Assembly: GCF_023824195.1 (NCBI RefSeq) | Contig: NZ_CP085448.1 | Coordinates: 35,001-99,000 of the forward strand | Length of the DNA stretch: 64,000 nt | Direction: 5' to 3' | DNA from: Priestia megaterium | GTDB lineage: Bacteria > Bacillota > Bacilli > Bacillales > Bacillaceae_H | Shown: one piece after another, positions 54,882 to 63,164 of the stretch | How the letters are laid out: each line of letters starts with the position of its first letter | Position numbering within the stretch: the stretch's first letter is position 1 | Made by a program: the position numbers and the translations under genes | The notes under the pieces: generated by a model | Told to the model about the DNA's origin: nothing | What the model saw: only the letters and a program-made list of their open reading frames with translations | Databases searched by the model: none

Positions 54882-55943
54882 TTCTAGAACTTATATTTTA
54901 GTTAAACTTGAGTTAGACTAAAGTATAAAGAAAATGGTCGCCGTTTAAATCTACTGGCCATACTATTCTATAAACAATAGATGGTTATAGAATTATTTTA
55001 ATGTAGCTAGTTGATATAAAGGCTTTTTTAAGTATGAAAACTAGAACACAACTCAAGAGAAATTCATACTTATTCTAGAAATAAAACGAATATCGTAATC
55101 TTGAATAAATTCTTGTGAAAGTACGTTCTAGAATTAGTTAAATCCCTTTAGTGTCAATACTTTTATCCATTCTAATTTTTCATAAAAAAGAAAGACAGGC
55201 TAGAACAATATTAAAAAATAATAGGAGTTTGAAATCCAGTAATTTACTTATCGTAATCTAAATCAGTTTTTCAGCTACCCCACCTCACCAAATTAATTTT
55301 ATTGCAAAGAAACAACCCTATTGCTTTCTCGAAAAATCCTTAAGTTTTATTGTTTAGGTTTGCAATACTTTTAAAGTATAATAAGTATTGAAAATAAGAG
55401 GAAAAAGGAGCCTAAGTAAAAGTTAATTTTCTAAAACAAGAATAAATTCGAGAATTGGAAACAAATTTAAATCTTAAACTAAAACTGGTATAACTACTTT
55501 CTAGAATCACTTCTAACCCTCTTATATCAAAGCGTTTAAGCATACTAGAATTTAGTTCACAGCAACAAACATCTAGAATTGAAACTTCTTTATTAAAGTG
55601 AACTAATCAGTTGCTAATTTGGCTCTTCTACTGAACCGAAAACAACTTATCGTTACGAATCTACATGTTTATCAAAGTGAAATGTACCTTAGATAAAAAA
55701 TTCCCCTTGAAAACTCAGCAATTTTCTCTAGAATAAAAACCAAGCAAGGATTGTTAAGATGATTTAAAATAATTAATGGTCTTCTAAAAAAAAGAGGAGT
55801 ATCTTGAAATTTTCTAGAAATTAATCAACTATACAACTCTCGAAAAAAACCTAGTGAAAGTGCATTCTAGAATCCTCAAAAACCTTTTACAATAAGGGTT
55901 TAATCACTCTAGATTTTTTTATAAAGAAAGGAGCACTCTAGAA
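54882..55943. repeat. TTCTAGAA cluster, candidate plasmid centromere
   Basis: TTCTAGAA or one-base variants occur at 54882, 55073, 55126, 55499, 55572, 55727, 55812, 55865 and 55936, the last touching the ribosome site of 55946. The pieces around 55120 and 55860 share GTGAAAGT-c/a-TTCTAGAA. The 1.06 kb has no open gene. A similar site lies at the 3' end of 50210. It fits a parC-type or operator array for the MerR-like protein downstream. Confidence 0.6.
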
Positions 55944-55945
55944 AA

Positions 55946-56521
55946 ATGTCTAAAAACCCAGATGAAGAAATTGTTTATACTCTAAAAGATACCGTGAAAC
56001 TAACTGGTTTAAGCATTGATTTAATTCGCTTATATGAAAAGGAATTTAACCTCCAGATTCAACGAACGGAAGGGGGCCATCGCAGATATAACAAAAGAAA
56101 CATCGATTTATTAATTGAAATAAAAAAACGAATTCAAGAACAAAACTGGAGTTATAAGATGGTCAACCAATGGCTACAGGGAGAAGTTATAACGGAAGCT
56201 GTAGACGTACAATCAAACCTTGAAAAAAAAGTAGACTCTCTTGAAAATAAAGTCCAAGAATTACTTGATCGATCTGAAAAAGATGAGCAATTTCAATTTG
56301 CACTTATCCAACGTTTAGATGAACAAGGCAAGCTAATAAAGCACCTTACAGAGAAACTGGATTATCAGGATCAATACATTGAAAACAATTTAGAGAAAAG
56401 AGACGAGAAATTAACGAGTGCTATACGAGAAATCAGTGATACAAAAAAGCTGATAGCGGCCGCCCAGGAAAATCTAGAGTCAAAACCAAAAAGTTTTTGG
56501 AGTAAGATTTTTGGTAACTAA
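55946..56521 (+). CDS. MerR/RacA-like DNA-binding plasmid protein
   Basis: The protein has 191 residues. AAAGGAG precedes ATG. MerR-type winged helix at residues 9-75 (YTLKDTVKLTGLSIDLIRLYEKEF, RTEGGHRRYNKRNIDLLIEI, by pattern), then a long coiled coil (about 90-175) and a conserved end (SFWSKIFGN) of DUF3967 type. The architecture is like RacA/plasmid segregation proteins with MerR heads and coiled coils. Its gene sits against the TTCTAGAA cluster, which suggests centromere binding or autoregulation. No ParA/TubZ-type partner is in the window. Confidence 0.8.
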   Translation: MSKNPDEEIVYTLKDTVKLTGLSIDLIRLYEKEFNLQIQRTEGGHRRYNKRNIDLLIEIKKRIQEQNWSYKMVNQWLQGEVITEAVDVQSNLEKKVDSLENKVQELLDRSEKDEQFQFALIQRLDEQGKLIKHLTEKLDYQDQYIENNLEKRDEKLTSAIREISDTKKLIAAAQENLESKPKSFWSKIFGN

Positions 56522-56631
56522 GTTCTATATGTACGGATATTAAATTTTATTTTTGAAAGATAAAACATAACAAATCAATTTATATCTCAAATAAAAATAA
56601 ACAAAACCTTTCCTTTTTATATTGAAATATA

Positions 56632-56681
56632 GTACAGGTAAATTTCTTAATTGGCTTTGTTATTAAGAAATTTACCTGTAC
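56632..56681. repeat. 20-base-arm palindrome
   Basis: GTACAGGTAAATTTCTTAAT, a 10-base spacer (TGGCTTTGTT-like), and its perfect complement. The GGTAAATTT part is shared with the inverted repeat at 53543. It also lies between convergent genes and may terminate transcription. Confidence 0.85.
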
Positions 56682-56720
56682 TAGTCTAAATACAACTTAA
56701 AATAATTAAAAAATTATTTT

Positions 56721-57584
56721 TTAATTATTTTTTTGGTTCTTCCGCATCGTAAAAACAATAGATGATATCCAAAATATAACAATAGTTACGTAAATAAATA
56801 ATTCCGCCATATTATTTATAGACCAGACTTTGAGTAATGTCCAAATATTAGTCAAAATAATAAAACCACCTACTAAAACACCTAAAAAGTGCGAAGGCAT
56901 TACTCTTACTAACCATGCCGCGATGGGAGCTGCTATAATTCCTCCTAACATAAGAGCTATTACCCAAAACCAATTAACGTCTTGCCATCCTAATGAAACT
57001 AAAAAGCCTAGAGTAGCAGAGATAGCAATAGCAAATTCACTTGTATCAACTGTACCTACTACTTTTCTAGCTGAATTACCATCCTTCGACAATAATATAG
57101 GAGTTGTGAGAGGTCCCCATCCACCTCCACCAGTGGCATCAGCAAAGCCTGCTATTAATCCTAACGGTATAGCTTGTTTTATAGATAAATTAAGGTTTTT
57201 CTGTTCACTACGTTTTTTATGCTTAAATAAAAAACGGATGACAACATAAAAACCTAGCATTAATAAAAATAAAGAAATATATGGCTTAACTACATCTCCT
57301 GGCATATTACTTAAAAAACAAGCTCCTATAAAGGCCCCTATAGAACCTGGAATTATTAATTTAAAAACGGCTTGGCGATCCACGTTTCCAAATTTCATAT
57401 GGGAAATTCCTGAAGCTGCGGTGGTAACTACTTCTGATATGTGTATAGAAGCTGAAGCTATTGCAGGAGCCATTCCAAAGGTTAATAAGAGAGATGACGA
57501 GGTGACACCATAAGCCATTCCCAAAGAACCATCAATTAATTGGGCTAAAAAGCCAATAAACGCAAAAATAAATAATTTTTTCAT
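56721..57584 (-). CDS. TauE/SafE-family membrane exporter
   Basis: The protein has 287 residues. AGGAGG lies 7 bases before ATG at 57584; an upstream in-frame ATG has no site. Eight membrane segments by hydrophobicity. Typical motifs: FLAQLIDGSLGMAYGVTSSSLL near the start and ADATGGGGWGPLTTPILL in the middle. The family exports sulfite or other organosulfur anions. The CysC gene lies just upstream on the same strand, so the two may jointly handle sulfur compounds. 307 bases of gap may hold its own promoter. Confidence 0.9.
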   Translation of the reverse strand: MKKLFIFAFIGFLAQLIDGSLGMAYGVTSSSLLLTFGMAPAIASASIHISEVVTTAASGISHMKFGNVDRQAVFKLIIPGSIGAFIGACFLSNMPGDVVKPYISLFLLMLGFYVVIRFLFKHKKRSEQKNLNLSIKQAIPLGLIAGFADATGGGGWGPLTTPILLSKDGNSARKVVGTVDTSEFAIAISATLGFLVSLGWQDVNWFWVIALMLGGIIAAPIAAWLVRVMPSHFLGVLVGGFIILTNIWTLLKVWSINNMAELFIYVTIVIFWISSIVFTMRKNQKNN

Positions 57585-57890
57585 GTGTGTCCTCCTGTAA
57601 ATACTTTCCTTTACCGTCAAAAGCCATGCGTGCATTTTTTTGCAAGGGATAAAGTTATATGGGGAATAATAGAATAGGCAAAAGAAAATTTTTCATAAGT
57701 CTTAGAGAGCAAAGAGGGGAGGGCATTAGAAAAGATAAATTTGAATTATTTAATCAGAGTATTAAGAAATATCTTTCTACCAAACTTTATATAATATAGT
57801 CGTTATAAACGGAGAATAACTCATTAGAAATAGGAGAATGATTATTGATTCAAGTTCGAGGAATTTATTGACCGGATATGAAGTATCTCT

Positions 57891-58490
57891 TTAAATTAGT
57901 TTCATTGTCTCTAGATATATTATTATTTTATTTACACATTCTTCTATTGAAAGTGTATCAGTTTCAACAACTAACTCTGGATTAACGGGCTCTTCATATG
58001 GGGAATCAATTCCTGTAAAGTTTTTTATCTCTCCTGCCCTAGCTTTTTGATAAAGTTTCTTAGAATCCCTTTTTTCACATTCATCGAGTGTGCATTTTAC
58101 ATATATTTCAATAAACTCTTTGGGTTCTACCAGTTGGCGCACTTGATCTCTATCTTCTTGAAAGGGTGAAATAAAAGCTGTAAGAATAACTAGGCCACTG
58201 TCTACAAATAATTTGGATATTTCACCGATTCGTCGAATATTTTCAGTTCTCTCTTTTTCTGAAAACCCTAGATCTTTGTTAAGTCCATGTCTAATGTTAT
58301 CACCATCTAAAACATAGTTATTGATTTTACGTATAAACAATGCCTTGGCTAAAGCATTTGCAATTGTAGACTTTCCAGATCCTGATAAACCAGTAAACCA
58401 TATAATAAAACTTTCGTGTCCATTTTGATTTCTTCTCTGTTTCTTTGTAATTGTGTAATCATGCCAAGTGATGTTTCTATTATCTGTCAC
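57891..58490 (-). CDS. cysC: Adenylylsulfate (APS) kinase
   Basis: The protein has 199 residues from GTG at 58490, with GGGAGGAAAAAGA upstream; ATG at 58505 overlaps that site. P-loop GLSGSGKST (about residues 30-38), the [20 protein letters not shown]-binding region (about 59-75), [13 protein letters not shown] and [17 protein letters not shown]. CysC converts APS to PAPS, used in sulfate assimilation or sulfation. No cysteine biosynthesis genes are nearby, so a sulfated surface glycan is another possibility. Gene-free 58491-58860. Confidence 0.93.
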   Translation of the reverse strand: MTDNRNITWHDYTITKKQRRNQNGHESFIIWFTGLSGSGKSTIANALAKALFIRKINNYVLDGDNIRHGLNKDLGFSEKERTENIRRIGEISKLFVDSGLVILTAFISPFQEDRDQVRQLVEPKEFIEIYVKCTLDECEKRDSKKLYQKARAGEIKNFTGIDSPYEEPVNPELVVETDTLSIEECVNKIIIYLETMKLI

Positions 58491-58894
58491 TCTTTTTCCT
58501 CCCATTTTTAAAGTACTATTGATTTTAAGACCATTTAATTGAGGATTTTGTAAAATTAATTCTCCACTCTTTGCTCAAAGATCTCAATCAATACCCCATT
58601 CAAAGAAAATATCTTTTGTATTATTTTTAGAATAGGTTGTATTATCTTTTAAAGGTGGTATACCTTCGTACCCTCACGTCTCGTTGTAAAGTAGATATAA
58701 GGCTTAAAAATATAAAATAAGGATAAAAAAGTTTGTCTCTGTATTTATATTCGAAAGACGTGACAAAGGATCCTAATATCTACACCCATGTTTTTTTATG
58801 TTTATGTAAGATTGGCTGTGATAGTAAAGTTTTCTTTAATCAAGGAAGGGGGGGGGCTGTTCTTAAAGGATTACTTTAGACAGATGAAAATTGA

Positions 58895-59737
58895 GGGCTG
58901 TTGAAGAGATAAACGAAGACTTCTCTTTAACATATCCATTGCCGATTTTAGATACTATTGAAATTCACGTGGTTGATGGATTAACAACTTTCCCTGTTGC
59001 GAATGCGTAAATTGAAATCGTAAGTAGTCAAGGAGAGATCATAGCTTCTAGTTTTACAAATGAAAGTGGTCAATATGTTGTTCCAGAATTACCTCTAGAT
59101 ACCTACACAACCTTTGTAAGTACCGATAATTATCTAGATCAACAACGAGCAGTAACCCTTGAGAGCAACCAATTTATTTCTGAAAGATTTGTAGTTACTT
59201 CTATTACTAAATTAGGGTCAATTACCAGTCAAGTCATTAACACTGAAACAAAACAACCAACTCAAGGTGCTACAGTAACAGTTCTAAACGATCAAAAATT
59301 AGTAGTAGTGGGCTTTACAGATGCAAAAGGTAATTTTACTATCAACGAATTGCATCCCGGCATTTATAACATCTCCGTGACAGCTGATGGATTTACCTTA
59401 GAAACCCACAGGTAACTGTCATTGCAGGTAAACAGTCCCTATATCATTATTTGACTTCACTCCTATTTCAAATGTTGACTCTATTCCCAGAGTGATTTGC
59501 GATATAAAGACAGGCTTACGACTGTCTAATATTCTTATTGAAGTATTTAACATTGCCGAGGAGCTTATTACTAGCACTTTAACTGATATTAACGGGCAAT
59601 ATACAATATGCAAGTTGTCAGCAGGAACATTTAATATTAAAGATAGTTCTAAAAGTTTTCTATCAGAATCTAGAATTGATAATTCTAGGGATATTACCAT
59701 TATCACTAACAATACTGACTTAACAGCAAACATTTAG
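58895..59737 (+). pseudogene. Carboxypeptidase-regulatory-like repeat protein, multiply broken
   Basis: The reading AVEEINEDFSLTYPLPILDT, then IEIHVVDG, a stop (TAA, about 59008), then IEIVSSQGEIIASSFTNESG, then SITSQVINTETKQPTQGATV with FTDAKGNFTINELHPGIYNI is a chain of about four beta-sandwich repeats of the CarboxypepD_reg/Cna-B-like type. A frameshift at about 59405 moves to PQVTVIAGKQSLY, and 59492-59737 continues with GLRLSNILIEVFNIAEEL. Such repeats form rods on cell or spore surfaces. It is non-functional as it stands. Confidence 0.7.
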
Positions 59738-59794
59738 CTGCTATTGTAAGTATTAGTCGCACTGTTAGTAAAGGTTGATATTCTGTCACCTAAA

Positions 59795-59930
59795 TTTAAA
59801 AAGTCTACAGGGAGAATCAGTAATTTTTTCTGTTTGGATAATGGAGATTTTATATAGGATACTCTTCAGTATCTTGAGTAGTTTTCTCAAAATATAAAAA
59901 TTCATTTATAATGGGCACGTTACATAAAGG
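59795..59930 (+). repeat. Composite array module, degenerate
   Basis: Hairpin remnant CAGTAATTTTTTCTG, CTTGAGTAGTTTTCTCAA at 59873-59890, and GGGCACGTTACATAAA. Confidence 0.7.
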
Positions 59931-60040
59931 AAAATAAAGGAATATAGGGAAATGTAATGTAGTTCGAATAATTTTGGTCCAGCACTTAAAAATCCTTTTA
60001 CCCTTCTTTTTTCACCTTCCTGATTTGCATAATTACAAAT

Positions 60041-60180
60041 AGAAAAAGACTGTCTCTTCCCAGCTAAAAGAGGCAGTCTTTTTCTGTGCGTTGAATAGTA
60101 GTCGTAAGTTGATGTTTTATAGCGTCTTGAGTAGTTTGCTTAAAATATTGGATGATATTCATGATAGAAAATTTACTTAA
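60041..60180 (+). repeat. Composite array module, degenerate
   Basis: Hairpin GACTGTCTCTT/AGAGGCAGTC, CTTGAGTAGTTTGCTTAA, and GAAAATTTACTTAAAA. Confidence 0.7.
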
Positions 60181-60267
60181 AAATAAGTTAATAAATTAGT
60201 TGTTTATTGCTTGTCCTTTTTTGCAATAGCAATGACTATTTACTCTAAGATGTTTCATATTAACTAG

Positions 60268-61110
60268 TTAGATTATTAATATCTGATATATCTCTTTAGA
60301 TGGTACATGTATGAAAGAAGACATCTTAGTAGACATATTATGAATGTAAATCCCACAATCAAATAGTATATTATTTTGCTCTTTGAGGAGCCTATCAACA
60401 TGTCTGCTTTCACTTTGACCAATAAAAATCATTTCATTTTTTATATCTAATCCTCTTAGATAACCTAGACCTTTAAAAACAATTTTCTCATTTTTTTGCA
60501 CAAGAAATTCTGCTGATGTACAGTAGTATAATTCTTCCTTATATATTTTTAGACTGTGAGGTTGAAACAGATTATTTTGCATAATTCTAACTGTTTTTTT
60601 ATCAAGTAAGGAGTACTCTAAGATAACCCCTTGTGTATTACTGTTCTTTGATATTTTACTTAGGAAGGAACTTTTATCAGTATATGAAAACATAGAGATA
60701 TAGGCTTTATCATCTTGTATAAAAATATCATTTATATGACAAGTATCATAATTTTCAGGTGAAAGTTTAATCTCGTCCACTCTATCTATGTTTTTTTTAA
60801 GGTCGTAAATACCAATAGAATTTTTTGTTGTTTCTACAATAAAAGCTTGATCCTTATAAATAGCAATTCCATGTAAATCTAACATTTCAGTTAATTCTTT
60901 AGTTTGTATGACATCTAAATTTTCATTTAGGATCAGAATCCCATTTGTACTTACTACTATAAAATGATCTTTATATTTTGCTATTCCTCTACATTCTATA
61001 TTTAAGACTTTTTTTAAACTATGTGTCCCATCTTTAAAATTAGCTATATAGAGACCACCATCCTGATTACAACAGGTAATTAGTAGTTGACATTCCATGA
61101 CTTCGATCAA
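60268..61110 (-). CDS. Beta-propeller protein (DUF4915-like)
   Basis: The protein has 280 residues. TTG at 61110 follows AAGGAGGG by 9 bases. Repeating beta-blade motifs: CNQDGGLYIANF, RGIAKYKDHFIVVSTNGI, LHGIAIYKDQAFIVETT, INDIFIQDDKAYISMFS, PHSLKIYKEELYYCTS, LRGLDIKNEMIFIGQS. The pattern is that of a six-bladed propeller related to DUF4915/TIGR03032 proteins, which often lie in capsule or glycan clusters. The conserved His near HINDIF and PHSL fits the family. Role unknown. Confidence 0.75.
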   Translation of the reverse strand: MIEVMECQLLITCCNQDGGLYIANFKDGTHSLKKVLNIECRGIAKYKDHFIVVSTNGILILNENLDVIQTKELTEMLDLHGIAIYKDQAFIVETTKNSIGIYDLKKNIDRVDEIKLSPENYDTCHINDIFIQDDKAYISMFSYTDKSSFLSKISKNSNTQGVILEYSLLDKKTVRIMQNNLFQPHSLKIYKEELYYCTSAEFLVQKNEKIVFKGLGYLRGLDIKNEMIFIGQSESRHVDRLLKEQNNILFDCGIYIHNMSTKMSSFIHVPSKEIYQILII

Positions 61111-61309
61111 ATAAAAACCCTCCTTTCTATTACCATATATTTCAGGTTATAACTATAATTTTAATTTATATTAATATAATATCCAATGATAAAAAAACGC
61201 TTGTAAAATGTAGAAAATATTAATTTTTCTAATTATCTTTATTTTATAAATATACCTTTAAGAATGCTTATGACGATGCTCTTAGTACTCAAATCTATTT
61301 TACTGTTTC

Positions 61310-61960
61310 TTAATTAAATAGTGTTATTCCATTTAAAACATAATCCCAAGTTTCATTGTCATTAGGGTCATTAGGGACTTTAACTGAACAAACTCTATTT
61401 ATTCCCCAATTCATTGTGCTAATACCTTGTGAACCTTCTACTGGATGAAGGATAAGAATATTAAACTGACCTTTTACAATCTGCGACAAAACAGATTGTA
61501 ATTCGACTGCTTGATCATAGCTTGCTGCCCATCTAACAAACAAAACAGATTGACTAGTTGTAATCTTTTCAAGAAATCTATCTATTCTATGATTAAGTTT
61601 TTCTTTATAAGAGGGATATGTTGCAGTCCAATCTTAATTTGGAATTATTGGGAAATCATGAACCGAGAGAATATTGTAATGAGTATCCTTTATAAAATAA
61701 GATTTTGTTGATTGAATATTAATTCCTTCGTCGAGAACATAAGCAGATCCATCAATTAAACACATATTTTTGAGTTCCATAAACCCATTAAATTTGTTCT
61801 TTAATAATCTACTCACATCAGAAAGTGATAGAGATACACTCCAATCAAGTGGACCAGAAAATGTTCTTAGGTTATGTCTTCTTAATTGCATTGCAGGATT
61901 ACAGGCACTTCCCAAACTAACTATTACGTCATGGGAACCCTTAATCTCTTGTAAATTCAA
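61310..61960 (-). pseudogene. DUF1796 (putative cysteine peptidase) protein, one nonsense codon
   Basis: From TTG 61960 (AAAAGGGGGTATTATA upstream) the reading IVSLGSACNPAMQLRRHNLR, TFSGPLDWSVS, SYFIKDTHYNILSVHDFPI matches DUF1796. A TAA at 61634-61636 replaces what is probably Gln, and the frame continues DWTATYPSYKEKLNHRIDRF, QSVLFVRWAASYDQAVELQ to 61310 without shift. It is full length (about 217 codons) apart from the stop, so decay is recent. The family has papain-like residues (the Cys in GSACNPA) and often lies near glycan genes. It stands upstream of the propeller gene. Confidence 0.78.
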
Positions 61961-62112
61961 TATAATACCCCCTTTTAGTATCTTTACTATATAAAATGAT
62001 TGTTTAATCGAAGATGATTGGACAACCCGGAAAATAATTAGTTTTTATGTGATAAATCCACTGAATTAAGTGTGGATGGATATTGTTACTTTCAAAACAC
62101 GATAGTATTCCT

Positions 62113-62663
62113 AAAAACTATCCCTGTCTAAAACTGCGTTTCTGGTAACGGGCTCGTGGGTTGCATGCGGAAATGCGGAAACAGAGAGTCAGTGCACGAC
62201 TCGGAACATTGCTAGGGGAAGATGAGTATGGTGAATATTAGTGAAGGTTTGCAAGCTTCGGAACCGTTAGCTCAAGATAGTGCACAGGTTTACCTGGTTA
62301 TTGGCAAGAGGAAAAGTAGACTCCTAATGCTACTGTGACGCGTCCCGTATCTTGCCCGGAGTAAAGAACCCACCTAACCTTGTCGTATCTATAAGATGCG
62401 GAACTTGGTAAGCCCTTTGTCATCTGTGTAAACAGTAGGGGGATCGTAAGATCAAACGATGTGACAGAGGGTAAAAGATACGAAAGAAACGTACTTTTAT
62501 GTATACCTCCACTTGAAGCGTCGGCGTACGTTTAGCTTACCATTTTGGTAGAAGATACGACTGCAAATGGACCTGCAATGGGAGGCTTGAGCCGTATGAG
62601 TTGAAAGGCTCACGTACGGTTCTTAGGTAAGGAAGGGGCAGCAATGCCCCTTCCTTACCCGAC
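62113..62663 (+). mobile_element. Group II intron remnant, copy 3 (5' truncated)
   Basis: It matches copies 1 and 2 from about base 60 onwards, with an internal deletion of about 170 bases. It keeps domain V (GAGCCGTATGAGTTG... CGTACGGTTCTT) and domain VI up to CGAC at 62663. The 3' flank is TTAACTAG, the array box. The GTGCGAC start is missing, so it cannot splice. Confidence 0.85.
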
Positions 62664-62738
62664 TTAACTAGAAATGAATACTCTATACAACCCGAAAAAA
62701 CAGAAAAAAACTACCGAATCAGTATTTTTTTCTGTTTT
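62664..62738 (+). repeat. Composite array module 3' of intron remnant
   Basis: TTAACTAG, CTCTATACAACCC, and hairpin AAAAAACTACCGA/TCAGTATTTTTT. It is the last module in the window. 62739-63160 holds no gene. Confidence 0.75.
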
Positions 62739-63164
62739 ATAATTATTAACATTCAAAACGTATATAACCAATTATTCTTACTTGCTATTGAGTGAATCTA
62801 AATAAGATCTTAATTTTCGTCAATTGAAAAACGAAGTTGCTTTTATACCCTCATCACAGTAAACATAACTTGGTTAGATTTTCTCAGACCATATAACACA
62901 CATGAATATAGAGTTTTCATCTTATGCTTCAAACTAACTATAACCAATCTAATCATTAGCTTGGTCCTTTTACATGATTAGATGATTAGCCCAAATAAGA
63001 AATCATCAGGCGAATTCACGAAATTTGTTTGTCAAAGGGCTTTTTTATAGGGAGATTTTGATAGAGTAGCCTATAGCAATATTGAGATAAAAGCATAGTT
63101 TAATAAAAGAGGAATGACTGTAAAAAAGAAATTAAAAATTGCATTTAGGCGGGAGATGTAAAGT

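Noticed and set aside
58640..58690. T-box-like AAAGGTGGTATACC segment upstream of cysC
   Set aside because: It is on the plus strand, opposite to cysC, and no stem I or terminator is visible.
5341..62738. Integron attC sites
   Set aside because: The box GTTAACTAA does not fit the GTTRRRY core, there is no IntI gene, and modules occur in both orientations.
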